DNA of 64,000 nucleotides from UBA4416 sp964543545 (GTDB lineage: Bacteria; Bacteroidota; Bacteroidia; B-17B0; Aurantibacillaceae), in contig CAZIYT010000001.1 of the NCBI GenBank assembly GCA_964543545.1, positions 1-64,000 of the forward strand, written 5' to 3'. The notes under the pieces were generated by a model. It ran no database searches. It was not told where the DNA came from and worked only from the letters and a program-made list of their open reading frames with translations. The first letter of the stretch is position 1; each line of letters starts with the position of its first letter. This document shows positions 1 through 9,024 of the stretch, piece after piece. Made by a program: the position numbers and the translations under genes.

Positions 1-190
1 TATGTTAGATACATCCCCAGGAAGTATATCTATCGCATTTATAGCTTATAGATAAAGCATGAAGTGAAAAATTGGCCTTAATCATGTTATGCTCCTACGG
101 AGCATTTGTACTATGTTAGATGCATCCCCCAGGAAGTTTATCTATCGCATCTATAGCTTATCGACAAAGCATGAAGGTGAAATTGGTCTT
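1..190. repeat. Imperfect direct repeat, two copies of about 79 bp
   Basis: Positions 1-79 and 112-190 align almost end to end. Both begin TATGTTAGAT, share a core like AGCTTAT-AAAGCATGAAG, and end ATTGG-CTT. Differences are scattered single bases. The copies alternate with short palindromes (see 90-260). No open reading frame or promoter is supported inside them. This looks like a non-coding intergenic repeat unit, perhaps a REP/BIME-like mosaic; the family is not identified. Confidence 0.75.
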
Positions 191-260
191 CCTGGCTCCG
201 TAGGAGCCAAACCTTATTAACGAAACAATACAAAAAGGTGCAATGGCTCCGTAGGAGCCA
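90..260. repeat. Three short REP-like palindromes
   Basis: Three hairpins with trinucleotide loops lie at 90-104 (TGCTCC-TAC-GGAGCA), 193-209 and 244-260 (both TGGCTCC-GTA-GGAGCCA). The last two are identical over 17 bp, and the first is the same motif with shorter arms and the complementary loop. Such GCTCC/GGAGC palindromes are scattered through many Bacteroidota intergenic regions. They may fold as RNA hairpins or be REP elements mobilised by a RAYT transposase elsewhere. No transposase gene is in this window. Confidence 0.75.
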
Positions 261-377
261 AACAAAAGAACTTTCTAATTCTTCGCACGACATGGTCTTT
301 TAGTGCCGCTAACATGATTCCTCCTCACATCTCCATTTTGATTTCGCCTGCATTCGATGTAATTTAGTGCAAGCGCT

Positions 378-1223
378 ATGAGATTTCTGATCCTGTTTCT
401 ATTATTCGTGTTTACCGGTGTTGCACAAACATCCGAAAATTACCTGATAGAACATCTCAATACGCTGATCGACCAAACGATAGCCTGGAATCCGATCTCC
501 CGAAACGAGTTCACGCCGGCAGAAAAGAACAGCATCGGGCAACTCACCAAAGATTCATCCACTGCCTTTTGCCTCGACTTTCGCATCGACGGCGATTACC
601 TCGACGATTTTCACCTGCTGGACCTCGACGGTGATAAAGACCTGGACCTCATTTTTGAAGGTTTTGAATGCGCCGGCCTCTCTACCAAAACGGTCATCAT
701 CTACCTGAATAAACACAGCCGTTATGAAAAAGTCATATATGCTTCCGGCAGGATCGCAGAGCTGCACACAGGTTCCGGCCTCACGCTTTACAACTATCCC
801 TGCTGTGCGATGATCGACAACACCCTCATTCATTATACCATTACACATGATTCGCTGATAGAAACTGCGGGCGTGAGTTTTTTCTTTTCCCCGATCCTCA
901 AACCTCTCAGTAAGGATTATGAGCTTATCGTTCCGAAAAAAATAAAAGCAGGGAATCGCTATGTGCTGAAAGCAGGCAGCAACCTGTATTATGTGCCGAA
1001 AGACAGCCTGGAGCAGCCTGTATTTATCAAAGAGGGTTTGGCAGGAACACTAAGGACTGAATCACGCGTCACCGCCTATTCTTCCGCAACAGATCAGCAA
1101 GGCATACAATGGCTCTATTGTATAATACCGAAAGATGTTGTCGCCTTAAAAAACAATAAAGCTCCCGATTATCCGTTGATGATCTGGATAAAATCAAGCG
1201 ATAGCAGCAAAACCGAACATTAA
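378..1223 (+). CDS. Exported protein of unknown function, Asp-rich calcium-loop-like segment
   Basis: A 281-residue protein with a clear N-terminal signal peptide (hydrophobic residues 2-14, then VAQTS), so it is exported. Residues about 70-92 are dense in Asp (DGDYLDD, LDLDGDKDLDL), resembling a FG-GAP/VCBS-type or EF-hand-like calcium loop. The C-terminal third (about 195-275) reads like a small beta domain, possibly SH3-like, but this is weak. No catalytic motif is visible. It starts 12 bp before the GNAT gene ends its leader, and the two plus-strand genes after it follow closely, so the three may be co-transcribed. Function unknown. Confidence 0.75.
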   Translation: MRFLILFLLFVFTGVAQTSENYLIEHLNTLIDQTIAWNPISRNEFTPAEKNSIGQLTKDSSTAFCLDFRIDGDYLDDFHLLDLDGDKDLDLIFEGFECAGLSTKTVIIYLNKHSRYEKVIYASGRIAELHTGSGLTLYNYPCCAMIDNTLIHYTITHDSLIETAGVSFFFSPILKPLSKDYELIVPKKIKAGNRYVLKAGSNLYYVPKDSLEQPVFIKEGLAGTLRTESRVTAYSSATDQQGIQWLYCIIPKDVVALKNNKAPDYPLMIWIKSSDSSKTEH

Positions 1224-1235
1224 ACCTCTTGTTAT

Positions 1236-1778
1236 ATGTCATCCTTCAACCTGCAACCAACACTCGAAAATGAATTCATCAGGATTGTTCCTTTAAAAGC
1301 AGAGGATTTTGAAAGACTCTATGCCATTGCTTCCGATCCTTTGATCTGGGAGCAGCATCCCAACAAAGACCGTTACAAGCGCGAAGTCTTCGAAACCTTT
1401 TTTAAAGGCGCGATGGAATCGCAGGGTGCCTTTTTAGTTTACGACCATAAAACAAATACAGTCATTGGCAGCTCCCGCTATTACGAGGCCGATGAGGAAA
1501 AGAAAACGATTGCCATCGGCTATACCTTTATTGCCTGCGATCATTGGGGTGGAACTTACAACCCGGCTTTAAAACGCCTGATGATGGAACATGCCTTTCA
1601 ACACTTCGAGGCTGTGATCTTTCACATCGGCGCGCTGAACCTGCGCTCACAAAAAGCGATGGAAAAGCTCGGCGGAAAAAAGATCGCTGAACTCGACATG
1701 GAATATTACGGCGAGCCGAATAAATTGAACTTTGTGTACGAGATCCGGAAAGAAGATTGGCTAACTAAATCTAAATAA
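1236..1778 (+). CDS. GNAT family N-acetyltransferase (RimJ/RimL type)
   Basis: A 180-residue protein with the layout of GNAT_3/RimL-like acetyltransferases, which move an acetyl group from acetyl-CoA to an amine. The N-terminal TxxLxxPLxxxDF-type strand, the central strand with VIGSSRYYEAD, and the conserved C-terminal LNLRSQKAMEKLGG segment (acetyl-CoA-side helix, N-x-x-S-x-x-x-x-E-K-L-G) are all present. It is cytoplasmic, with no signal peptide. The stop codon directly abuts the ATG of the next gene (1779), so the two are translationally adjacent. The substrate cannot be told from sequence. Confidence 0.88.
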   Translation: MSSFNLQPTLENEFIRIVPLKAEDFERLYAIASDPLIWEQHPNKDRYKREVFETFFKGAMESQGAFLVYDHKTNTVIGSSRYYEADEEKKTIAIGYTFIACDHWGGTYNPALKRLMMEHAFQHFEAVIFHIGALNLRSQKAMEKLGGKKIAELDMEYYGEPNKLNFVYEIRKEDWLTKSK

Positions 1779-2222
1779 ATGAAGCACCTGTTAAAGTTAA
1801 TCGGCTGCCTCGGCATGGTCTTCTTCTTCATGAGCTGTAGCGAACCGAAAGTAGAAAGTCGCTATGCAAAAAAACTTCATGCTTGCAAAGCAACTTATCC
1901 CTTTGAGCGCTGGAAAAATCTGTATGCCCAGGGCCTGACACAATATACAGAAGCAAACTGCAATTCCTGTAAACAACTATTTGATGACCTCATCGAAAGC
2001 CTGATCGATGCCGGTGAAAACGCACAGACAGAAACCAAACTCAGCATTTTCAAAGAGGCGATCTTAAAAACCAATGTGCTGAATGAGCAATGCGGATATG
2101 CTTTAATAGAAACAGGCGAACGTGAAGAGTTGTGTGAACTCACAGATGCTATTTCCATAGCTGCCGGCCTGGATCCTAAAGCTTATGGCGAAGGCATTGC
2201 TTCTGAATGGAGAGATTGGTAA
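1779..2222 (+). CDS. Small lipoprotein of unknown function
   Basis: A 147-residue protein with a type II signal peptide: hydrophobic core followed by a FFMSC lipobox, lipidation Cys at about residue 20, then SEPK. The mature part is helical and has several further cysteines, including a CNSC motif. No known domain is recognised. The start codon follows the GNAT stop with no spacer, which supports co-transcription with 1236-1778. It ends 12 bp before the convergent thymidine kinase gene. Confidence 0.72.
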   Translation: MKHLLKLIGCLGMVFFFMSCSEPKVESRYAKKLHACKATYPFERWKNLYAQGLTQYTEANCNSCKQLFDDLIESLIDAGENAQTETKLSIFKEAILKTNVLNEQCGYALIETGEREELCELTDAISIAAGLDPKAYGEGIASEWRDW

Positions 2223-2234
2223 TCTTTGCTTAGG

Positions 2235-2816
2235 CTATTTGCCCGCATTCACTTCGTTATAGCAATCGCGGCACAAAGGCTCGTAACTTTCGGTTTCTCC
2301 CAATACCACCAGGTTGGTTTCGTTGGTCTTGCGATGCGAAATGTGAGCGAGGCTTCCACAGTTCATGCAGATGGCATGCACCTTCGTGACGTATTCTGCA
2401 ATGGCGAGCAGATCAGGCATGGGACCAAAAGGCTTGCCCTGGAAATCCATATCGAGGCCCGCTACAATAACACGTACGCCACTGTCGGCGAGCTGCTTGC
2501 ACACGTTCACCAATTCCATGTCGAAGAACTGCGCCTCGTCAATGCCAACCACATCCACATCGTTGGCCATGAGCAGGATATTGGAGCTGGCCGGAACAGG
2601 CGTGCTCATGATCTCGTTGCCCTGGTGCGACACCACTTTTTCTTCGTGGTAGCGGGTATCTATCTGAGGCTTGAAGATCTCCACTTTCTGGCGGGCGAGC
2701 TGCGCGCGCTTCAGACGGCGGATCAATTCCTCTGTTTTACCGGAGAACATAGAGCCACAAACCACTTCTATCCAGCCTTTCCGCCCTGTACTATGTTTAA
2801 CGTTCTCTAAAAACAT
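2235..2816 (-). CDS. tdk: Thymidine kinase
   Basis: A type II thymidine kinase (ATP + thymidine to dTMP; pyrimidine salvage) of 193 residues, the usual family length. It shows the P-loop GSMFSGKT (21-28), the DEAQFF motif (93-98) with catalytic Glu94, and a zinc site made of C150/C153 and C182/C185 (CMNC, CRDC). The frame stays open upstream to about 2990, but that extension would overlap the divergent gene at 2902. Starting at the ATG at 2816 gives the normal N-terminus just before the P-loop strand. It is transcribed divergently from 2902-3615. Confidence 0.95.
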   Translation of the reverse strand: MFLENVKHSTGRKGWIEVVCGSMFSGKTEELIRRLKRAQLARQKVEIFKPQIDTRYHEEKVVSHQGNEIMSTPVPASSNILLMANDVDVVGIDEAQFFDMELVNVCKQLADSGVRVIVAGLDMDFQGKPFGPMPDLLAIAEYVTKVHAICMNCGSLAHISHRKTNETNLVVLGETESYEPLCRDCYNEVNAGK

Positions 2817-2901
2817 GTTTATTAATTCCTCATAACAAAGCTTAAAAATAAAGCAAGTATCCATAAAATGCAGTATTTTTAATTCATAATTATCCACAAT
2901 T

Positions 2902-3615
2902 ATGCAGACAGACATCTTATTAAAGCAGGTAACAGCGGCGTTGGCAGACCTTAAAACCGCTATGGATAAATTTGAGAAATACCCGAACACACAATATGCC
3001 GAGCAGCTCCATCATTGCCTCAACCAGGCCAATAAGCTGGTGGCTGCCTATACTGTGTTGAAAGAACAAAAGGAGGTTTCTCCGGAGCTCGATCTGCATT
3101 TAAAGCTGATGGCGGTAGAGGCCCCAAAGCCCGAGCCAATTGTTGAGAAGAAGCCGGAGCCTGTGCTGGAAAAAAAACCGGAAACCAAAACAGAGGAGCC
3201 CATCCGTGAAGAAGCAAAGCCGGAGGTCACACCGGTGGTAGAAGAGAAAAAAGACACTTCGACATCACAGCCTGTCGTGACAGTGACCGGGAGCCTGCCT
3301 GAACCGCTTGTGACTCCTGAAACAGAAAAGGTACCGGAGCCTGTCCGCACCGTTGCGCCCCCGGTAAGTACTCCTGTTGTTCATAAAGACATTCCAAAGC
3401 TCACGGTGAGCATCAATGATAAGTTCAGGCTCATCAATGAGCTCTTTGCTTCAAATGCCAATGAATACAACATTGCCATCGAACAGCTCAACAACGTGGG
3501 TTCCAAAGAGGAGGCCGATACCTACCTGAAGGGCCTGAAAAGCATTTATCACTGGGATGACGAAAATGAAATGGCGAAGCGCCTGATTGCCATTAACCAA
3601 AAACGTTTTTCTTAA
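2902..3615 (+). CDS. Conserved-looking hypothetical protein with Pro/Glu-rich linker
   Basis: A 237-residue cytoplasmic protein. Residues 1-75 are helical, residues about 75-165 form a Pro/Glu/Lys-rich low-complexity linker with repeated EPxxEKKPE-like units, and residues about 168-237 form a compact helical domain containing NDKFRLINELF. Such a two-helical-domain, PE-rich-linker layout suggests a tether or scaffold. A TATTTTTA element at 2874-2881 is a plausible -7 promoter box. It lies divergent to tdk with 85 bp between starts. No function is known to me. Confidence 0.8.
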   Translation: MQTDILLKQVTAALADLKTAMDKFEKYPNTQYAEQLHHCLNQANKLVAAYTVLKEQKEVSPELDLHLKLMAVEAPKPEPIVEKKPEPVLEKKPETKTEEPIREEAKPEVTPVVEEKKDTSTSQPVVTVTGSLPEPLVTPETEKVPEPVRTVAPPVSTPVVHKDIPKLTVSINDKFRLINELFASNANEYNIAIEQLNNVGSKEEADTYLKGLKSIYHWDDENEMAKRLIAINQKRFS

Positions 3616-3630
3616 AATAAACACTTTCAT

Positions 3631-3654
3631 TACCCTTCGACTGCGCTCAGGGTA
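3631..3654. repeat. Short dispersed repeat (CCTGAGCG-type), copy 1
   Basis: TACCCTTCGACTGCGCTCAGG-type sequence with complementary ends (TACCCT/AGGGTA). The reverse-complement core recurs at 34211-34231. This kind of repeat is common between genes in many bacterial genomes. It sits in the spacer between the genes ending at 3615 and starting at 3672. Confidence 0.6.
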
Positions 3655-3671
3655 CGGACCATATATCTTTC

Positions 3672-4820
3672 ATGAAAAAAATCCTGTTCCTACTCTCTTT
3701 ATTACCCGTCCTGGCTGTAAGCCAGGATACGGCTTATGCGCGGCAGGTCATTCAAAAACTATGCTCCAGGGAATTCCTGGGCAGAGGCTATGTCAAAAAT
3801 GGTGTCAATAAAGCAGCCGGCTATATTGCGGGAGAATTAAAAACCATTGGCCTGCAACCCTTCGGCAATTCCTACGAACAAGCCTATTCTTTCCCGGTGA
3901 ATACCTATCCCGGAAAACTGGCAGTCACGCTCAACGGCCGCCTGCTGAGGCCCGGAAAGCATTACCTGGTGGAACCTTCAGCCCGTTCCCTCAAAGGAAC
4001 TTATACGCTTGTGAAGCGCGACAGTGTTACCTGGACAAATGAGCCCGGCGCTGGCAAAAAACCTTTCCTGACCGTTAAAAAGAAAAAGAAGCTGACCTAC
4101 ACTGTTTCTACGGATGTGTCGGATGAAACGCTCATCGAGCTTCTGGCCGATTCGTTCCCGGGAGATCTGAAAACGATCCGTGTGAATTTTGAGGCGAAAT
4201 TTATCCCGGAGTTTACCTGCAAAAACCTGGCAGGCTATATCAAAGGTACACAGCAGCCGGATAGCTTCCTGGTATTCACCGCGCATTACGACCACCTCGG
4301 CGCCATGGGCAAGGAAGCCTGGTTCCCGGGTGCCAATGATAATGCCAGTGGCGTGAGCGTGCTTCTGAATTTAGCGAAGTATTATGCAGCACATCCGCCG
4401 AAATATTCTGTAGCCTTTATTTTTTTCAGTGGAGAAGAAGCCGGCTTGCTCGGCTCACGTTATTATTCCACGCACCCTCTGTTTCCCTTATCTAACATCA
4501 AATTCCTTACGAACCTTGATTTGCTGGGCACAGGAGATGATGGCATCATGGTCGTGAACGCAACAGTATTCAAATCCCAGTTTGAAAAGCTCAACAACAT
4601 CAACACGGAAAAACATTACGTGAAGCAGATCAAACAGCGTGGCAAGGCTGCCAACAGCGATCATTACTGGTTCACAGAGAAAGGCGTCCCCAGCTTTTTT
4701 ATTTACACCATGGGCGGCATCCAGGCCTATCATGATATTTATGATGTGGCAAAAACATTGCCTCTTACGAAATACCTGGAAGTGTGCGAGCTGTTGATTG
4801 CTTTCAACGCAAGCCTTTGA
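3672..4820 (+). CDS. Secreted M28 family zinc aminopeptidase
   Basis: A 382-residue exported peptidase (signal peptide residues 1-18, ending AVSQD). The M28 co-catalytic di-zinc site is complete: His205 in HYDHLG, Asp223 in ANDNASG, the Glu255-Glu256 pair in FSGEEAG (general base and ligand), Asp283 in NLDLLG and His354 in YHDIYD. M28 enzymes remove N-terminal residues from peptides in the periplasm or outside the cell. A protease-associated domain is not evident; residues 70-180 form a divergent beta region. It is convergent with 4821-5810, and the stop codons abut. Confidence 0.92.
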   Translation: MKKILFLLSLLPVLAVSQDTAYARQVIQKLCSREFLGRGYVKNGVNKAAGYIAGELKTIGLQPFGNSYEQAYSFPVNTYPGKLAVTLNGRLLRPGKHYLVEPSARSLKGTYTLVKRDSVTWTNEPGAGKKPFLTVKKKKKLTYTVSTDVSDETLIELLADSFPGDLKTIRVNFEAKFIPEFTCKNLAGYIKGTQQPDSFLVFTAHYDHLGAMGKEAWFPGANDNASGVSVLLNLAKYYAAHPPKYSVAFIFFSGEEAGLLGSRYYSTHPLFPLSNIKFLTNLDLLGTGDDGIMVVNATVFKSQFEKLNNINTEKHYVKQIKQRGKAANSDHYWFTEKGVPSFFIYTMGGIQAYHDIYDVAKTLPLTKYLEVCELLIAFNASL

Positions 4821-5810
4821 TTACTGTAATTTTTTGAAGGGATACCAGCTTACGCCGAACATCCACCAGGGTAGGCGGTATTTCAGAGCCATGTTATAGG
4901 CCACATAAACCCCGAGCTTTTGCTTTTTGACCTGAAATTCATACACGGCTCTTGGCATGAATGATCCGGTAACATGGGCATCCGTAAAGCCGGAAGTAGA
5001 ATCTTTCACTACCTGATAAGTGGTCGGATCCGGACCATTCTTCCTGGTGATCAAACCGTTGACCTTACTCGTTGAATAGGCATTGACGTTAAGCCCCAGG
5101 CAGGGCTCCAGGCTGAATCCCTTGAAAATCCGGAAGCGGAAACCGGCCACCAGGTTTATAAAGTGACTCGTGTTTTTATAGTTAAGCTCCGTTTTTCCGC
5201 TGTAAGTCACATACATATTGCTTTTCTCACGGTCGATGTAGGAGGTGTTATAATTGAAGTCTGCACGAGATTGCACATACTGAATTCCGATCAACCGTTT
5301 AAAATACTCGCTTCTTCCCGATAAAAGAGTAACGCCAATACTGAGGCCCGTACAGTAATACTCCTTTCCGGGAGGTGAGTAAGCTTTTGAAGTAGAGGCA
5401 TGCCCTCCGGCTTCGGGGCTATCCCTGTAAGGCTTGTTGCTGTATGAACCGTTAACAACAAGTCCTGCCTGGAAGCTGACCCGATGGTTCGGGTTCGCCT
5501 GCTGCTCACGCAAAGCATACAAGGGGCTTACGATCAGGGTATCCGGTTTCAGTGGACTTGGCAGCGCCGCTTTCTCCTGGTCAAACACTTCTCTCAGGCC
5601 ATTCTGATACACAAGCATCGACACGTCTTTCTTATCCAGAATGATCAAAGGCCCACCGGGATAATCAAAGCGCTTGTATGTGATGGTTTCAGGGTTTACT
5701 TCAATGATCTTAACCGCTAACCTGCTCTGATCTGTTTTCACCAACGTATCCTGCGCATAGGCAGAGCATGCCTGCAAACTTAAATACACAAAAACGAGGA
5801 AAAATCTCAT
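4821..5810 (-). CDS. Outer-membrane/exported protein of unknown function, probable beta-barrel
   Basis: A 329-residue protein with a signal peptide (to AYAQD, about residue 20). Residues 20-75 carry the IIEVNPETITYKRFDYPGGP type of motif seen in Bacteroidota exported proteins. Residues about 105-329 are alternating beta strands (YVTYSGKTELNYK, VAGFRFRIFKGFSLEPCLGLNV) ending in a short aromatic strand, consistent with an outer-membrane beta-barrel. It is the last gene of a minus-strand run from 8930 with short spacers of 23-36 bp, probably one transcript. Confidence 0.75.
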   Translation of the reverse strand: MRFFLVFVYLSLQACSAYAQDTLVKTDQSRLAVKIIEVNPETITYKRFDYPGGPLIILDKKDVSMLVYQNGLREVFDQEKAALPSPLKPDTLIVSPLYALREQQANPNHRVSFQAGLVVNGSYSNKPYRDSPEAGGHASTSKAYSPPGKEYYCTGLSIGVTLLSGRSEYFKRLIGIQYVQSRADFNYNTSYIDREKSNMYVTYSGKTELNYKNTSHFINLVAGFRFRIFKGFSLEPCLGLNVNAYSTSKVNGLITRKNGPDPTTYQVVKDSTSGFTDAHVTGSFMPRAVYEFQVKKQKLGVYVAYNMALKYRLPWWMFGVSWYPFKKLQ

Positions 5811-5846
5811 GGGCTAAAGGTAAGATCCGAAAAGAGAAATGGCAGG

Positions 5847-6617
5847 CTATTCGCTGCCGGAGCCTGTCATTTCAGGGTAAAACAAATCATTGTACTCATT
5901 AATCGTGATGAGCTTTTCAGCGCCCCGGTAGCCTTTTTGTTTCGCCATCCTGATCAGCTCTTTTTCAGAGGCAGCTTCCTCGCTCTGTCCGCTATCAAAA
6001 TGAAAGAGCACATAATGATGGATAGGTTCCGCCGAGCGTGTAGAGCTTACCTTGCGATCGATGAGCAGGAAATTCTTATCCAGGGCAATGCGGTCGATCT
6101 GGTCGACGGAGGTTTTGATCTCGCCGTTATCGTTCTCATCAAAGCGCGCCACCTTCGACTCATCATACAATTCCCCGTTCTCTTTAAAAAGGTTGCAATG
6201 AATGGAATAGGGATACCTCAGCGGAAAGCGGTAATACGATTCAAAGCCCATGTAATAATAAAATTGATCCGGAACAGCAGTGCTATCGGGATAATAGCTC
6301 TTCAATAATTGAATGTGCTCATTGGATTGCATCTGCAGCTGGTTGGAATAAGACAGGGAATCCGAATAATTCTGCCAGGATTCCGTCATGTGCTCATTCA
6401 GATTTTCTGTAAAGTGTTTTACCTTATTCACCGCTTTGCTTATAAACAGGTAAATACAAAGTACCATGCCGACAAGGGATACCAGGAAGCCGGTGAGCCA
6501 GGCAAATTTCCCGGAGCGGTTATTGGCAAAACCCAGGATCGCAAAGATGATGCATAACACAGTGCCTATGAGGCAAAGGATGCCTAAAACAATAATAAGT
6601 AGGGCGTTCAGACTCAT
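5847..6617 (-). CDS. Membrane-anchored protein of unknown function
   Basis: A 256-residue protein with two N-terminal transmembrane helices (about residues 5-30 and 38-60) and a soluble C-terminal domain of about 190 residues. The soluble part has no motif I recognise; a helical stretch (65-105) is followed by an alpha/beta region. It sits between two exported proteins in the same minus-strand run (gaps of 36 and 31 bp), so it probably acts at the envelope. Function unknown. Confidence 0.72.
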   Translation of the reverse strand: MSLNALLIIVLGILCLIGTVLCIIFAILGFANNRSGKFAWLTGFLVSLVGMVLCIYLFISKAVNKVKHFTENLNEHMTESWQNYSDSLSYSNQLQMQSNEHIQLLKSYYPDSTAVPDQFYYYMGFESYYRFPLRYPYSIHCNLFKENGELYDESKVARFDENDNGEIKTSVDQIDRIALDKNFLLIDRKVSSTRSAEPIHHYVLFHFDSGQSEEAASEKELIRMAKQKGYRGAEKLITINEYNDLFYPEMTGSGSE

Positions 6618-6648
6618 GTTACTGGTAGTTAATTTTTAAACCGGCCGC

Positions 6649-7350
6649 TTATTTTTTCCCGGGCAGTTTTTCAAGTTTTACTTTATAGACCTCTGACTGT
6701 TTTTTATCTGACAGTGCCAGGTAGATGCCCTGCAAGGCTTCGAGTGCTTTTCTATTTGCGGGATCTTGCCGGTATATCCGCAAAGCGAAAGGCAAAGCGG
6801 CTTTAAAGGGAGGAGTGATCCGGTACTTCTCATACTCTTCCGGCTTAATGCACTCCAGCAATTTGGCTAATGATGGGATCTCGGAATCCGGCTTGTTCCA
6901 ATCTGTATCTTCTATCAGCACTTTTTGCTTGCAATAATCTCCATGGATGACATTGCGCACCCCGCTATTATAATGAGCTGACAACAAATTTGAATTTGCT
7001 TTCAGGTTCGTGGAGTCTATTTCAATCACCTTCTCGAGAAGCGTCAGTGCTTTTTTTAAATTTGGCTTGTTCTGAATGCTATCTGTAAAGTATTTATTAA
7101 GATACACTGCGCCCATATAATTATAAAAGCTAATGCTTCTTTTTTTGGCTACGGAATCAGCTCCCGGAACCAACTTTCTGTAGCTGTCAAAATAATGTAA
7201 AGCCGAATCCGGCTTGCTATCGGCCACAGCCACAGCCCGGGTATAATTATTATCGGAATTCGCTTTAGGAGCGGGTGCCGGATTTGCTTGTGAAAATCCA
7301 ACCATATTCATACAAGAAAAAAGAACAATGATTAAGCCTGATTTATGCAT
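6649..7350 (-). CDS. Exported tetratricopeptide-like protein
   Basis: A 233-residue protein with a signal peptide (MHKSGLIIVLFSCMNMVGFSQ). The rest is helical with TPR-like pairs: PDSALHYFDSYRKL (about 45-60), LKKALTLLEKVIEIDS with LKANSNLLSAHYNSG (about 98-130), and a C-terminal pair ending NRKALEALQGIYLALSDKK (about 203-222). TPR proteins of this sort act as protein-binding scaffolds in the periplasm. It lies 23 bp downstream of the carboxylase gene. Confidence 0.75.
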   Translation of the reverse strand: MHKSGLIIVLFSCMNMVGFSQANPAPAPKANSDNNYTRAVAVADSKPDSALHYFDSYRKLVPGADSVAKKRSISFYNYMGAVYLNKYFTDSIQNKPNLKKALTLLEKVIEIDSTNLKANSNLLSAHYNSGVRNVIHGDYCKQKVLIEDTDWNKPDSEIPSLAKLLECIKPEEYEKYRITPPFKAALPFALRIYRQDPANRKALEALQGIYLALSDKKQSEVYKVKLEKLPGKK

Positions 7351-7373
7351 AGGAATATCGTTTTAAAACTACA

Positions 7374-8930
7374 TTACAATGGAATATTTCCGTGTTTCTT
7401 TTTCGGCAATTTGTCTGCTTTATTCTCCAGCATTTTAAAGGCGCGGATCAGCTTTTCCCTGGTTTGGTCGGGCCTGATCACTTCATCGATAAAGCCTCTT
7501 TCTGCGGCACGGTAGGGGTTCGCAAACATGGTCTGGTACTCCGCTTCTTTTTCTTTCCACTTCTCCTCTTTATTTTCTGCCGCCGAGATCTCGTTTTTGA
7601 AAATGATCTCTGCAGCGCCTTTCGCCCCCATCACGGCAATTTCGGCACTCGGCCAGGCATAGTTCATGTCGGCACCAATGTGCTTGCTGTTCATCACATC
7701 GTAAGCGCCACCATAGGCCTTACGCGTAATCACGGTAATACGTGGTACAGTGGCCTCGCTGAAGGCATATAACAATTTAGCGCCGTTGGTGATAATGGCA
7801 TTCCACTCCTGGTCGGTGCCCGGTAAAAAGCCCGGTACATCTTCAAACACCAGCAAAGGAATGTTGAAGCAATCGCAGAAACGCACAAAGCGCGCCGCTT
7901 TGGTAGAAGAGTGAATGTCGAGCACGCCGGCCAATACCGCAGGCTGGTTGGCCACGATACCGATGGAGCGGCCCGCAAGGCGTGCAAAGCCAACCACGAT
8001 ATTCTCCGCAAAATTTTTGTGTACTTCTAAAAAGGTATTTTCGTCGATCACCTTTTCGATCACCTCGCGGATGTCGTAAGGCTGATTGGCGTTTTCGGGA
8101 ATGATGCTGTTCAGCTCCGGCCTCGACTCCGATCCGGTGGACTCGTAAGGCAGGGAAGGCGCATCTTCCTCACAGTTCTGGGGAACATAGCTCAGAATCT
8201 GTTTAATGTTATTGATGGCCTCGATCTCGTTGGCACAGGCAAAATGTGTGACACCGCTTTTGGTCGCATGCGTCATCGCTCCGCCCAGCTCTTCGGAGGT
8301 TACTTCTTCGTGGGTTACTGTTTTCACCACGTTAGGACCGGTCACAAACATGTAGCTCGTATTCTCCACCATCAGGATAAAATCCGTCATGGCTGGGCTG
8401 TACACCGCGCCGCCGGCGCATGGGCCCATGATGCCCGACAACTGCGGGATCACACCACTGGCGCGCACGTTACGGTAAAAAATATCGGCATAGCCTCCTA
8501 AAGACACCACACCTTCCTGGATCCTGGCGCCACCGCTGTCGTTGAGCCCGATGAAAGGCGCACCGTTCTTCATCGCGAGGTCCATCACCTTACAGATTTT
8601 TTCGGCATGCGTTTCCGACAGGGAACCACCAAATACGGTAAAATCCTGGGAGAAGACATACACCAATCTTCCGTTCACCGTGCCGTAACCCGTTACCACA
8701 CCATCGCCCAGGTATTGCTCCTTTTCCAGGCCAAAGTCCTTGCTCCGGTGAGTCACCATCATCCCGATCTCTTCGAAGCTGCCTTCATCCAGCAAAAAAT
8801 GCAGTCGCTCGCGAGCGGTTAATTTTCCTTTTTTATGTTGGGCATCTATACGTTTCTGACCTCCGCCTAAAAGGGCTTCGGCCTGCTTTTTTTCGAGTAA
8901 GGATAATTTTGAATTCATGGTATTGATCAT
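7374..8930 (-). CDS. Acyl-CoA carboxylase beta subunit (propionyl-CoA type carboxyltransferase)
   Basis: A 518-residue biotin-dependent carboxyltransferase that moves CO2 from carboxybiotin to propionyl-CoA or a related acyl-CoA. It has the full family length and signatures: TARERLHFLLDEGSFEE near the N-terminus, the acyl-CoA oxyanion segment GGARIQEGV, GPCAGGAVYSPA, and the C-terminal half FEDVPGFLPGTDQE and ITRKAYGGAYDVM. It ends KKHGNIPL, typical of PccB. The alpha (biotin carboxylase) subunit is not in this window. A second ATG four codons in (8918) is an equally possible start. Substrate preference is inferred. Confidence 0.93.
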   Translation of the reverse strand: MINTMNSKLSLLEKKQAEALLGGGQKRIDAQHKKGKLTARERLHFLLDEGSFEEIGMMVTHRSKDFGLEKEQYLGDGVVTGYGTVNGRLVYVFSQDFTVFGGSLSETHAEKICKVMDLAMKNGAPFIGLNDSGGARIQEGVVSLGGYADIFYRNVRASGVIPQLSGIMGPCAGGAVYSPAMTDFILMVENTSYMFVTGPNVVKTVTHEEVTSEELGGAMTHATKSGVTHFACANEIEAINNIKQILSYVPQNCEEDAPSLPYESTGSESRPELNSIIPENANQPYDIREVIEKVIDENTFLEVHKNFAENIVVGFARLAGRSIGIVANQPAVLAGVLDIHSSTKAARFVRFCDCFNIPLLVFEDVPGFLPGTDQEWNAIITNGAKLLYAFSEATVPRITVITRKAYGGAYDVMNSKHIGADMNYAWPSAEIAVMGAKGAAEIIFKNEISAAENKEEKWKEKEAEYQTMFANPYRAAERGFIDEVIRPDQTREKLIRAFKMLENKADKLPKKKHGNIPL

Positions 8931-9024
8931 TTAATTTCAAAGCATGCACCTTCGTTGTTAAGGAAGACTAAGAAATTATGTATGGTTAATGTGATTTTTG
9001 AATTGACTGTTTTGAATAAACGAC

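Noticed and set aside
337..367. Promoter-like TTTG-N19-TAATTTAG before 378
   Set aside because: The spacing is good, but the -7 box lies only 10 bp before the start codon and matches 7/8, so I did not list it as a feature; mentioned in the leaderless-start finding.
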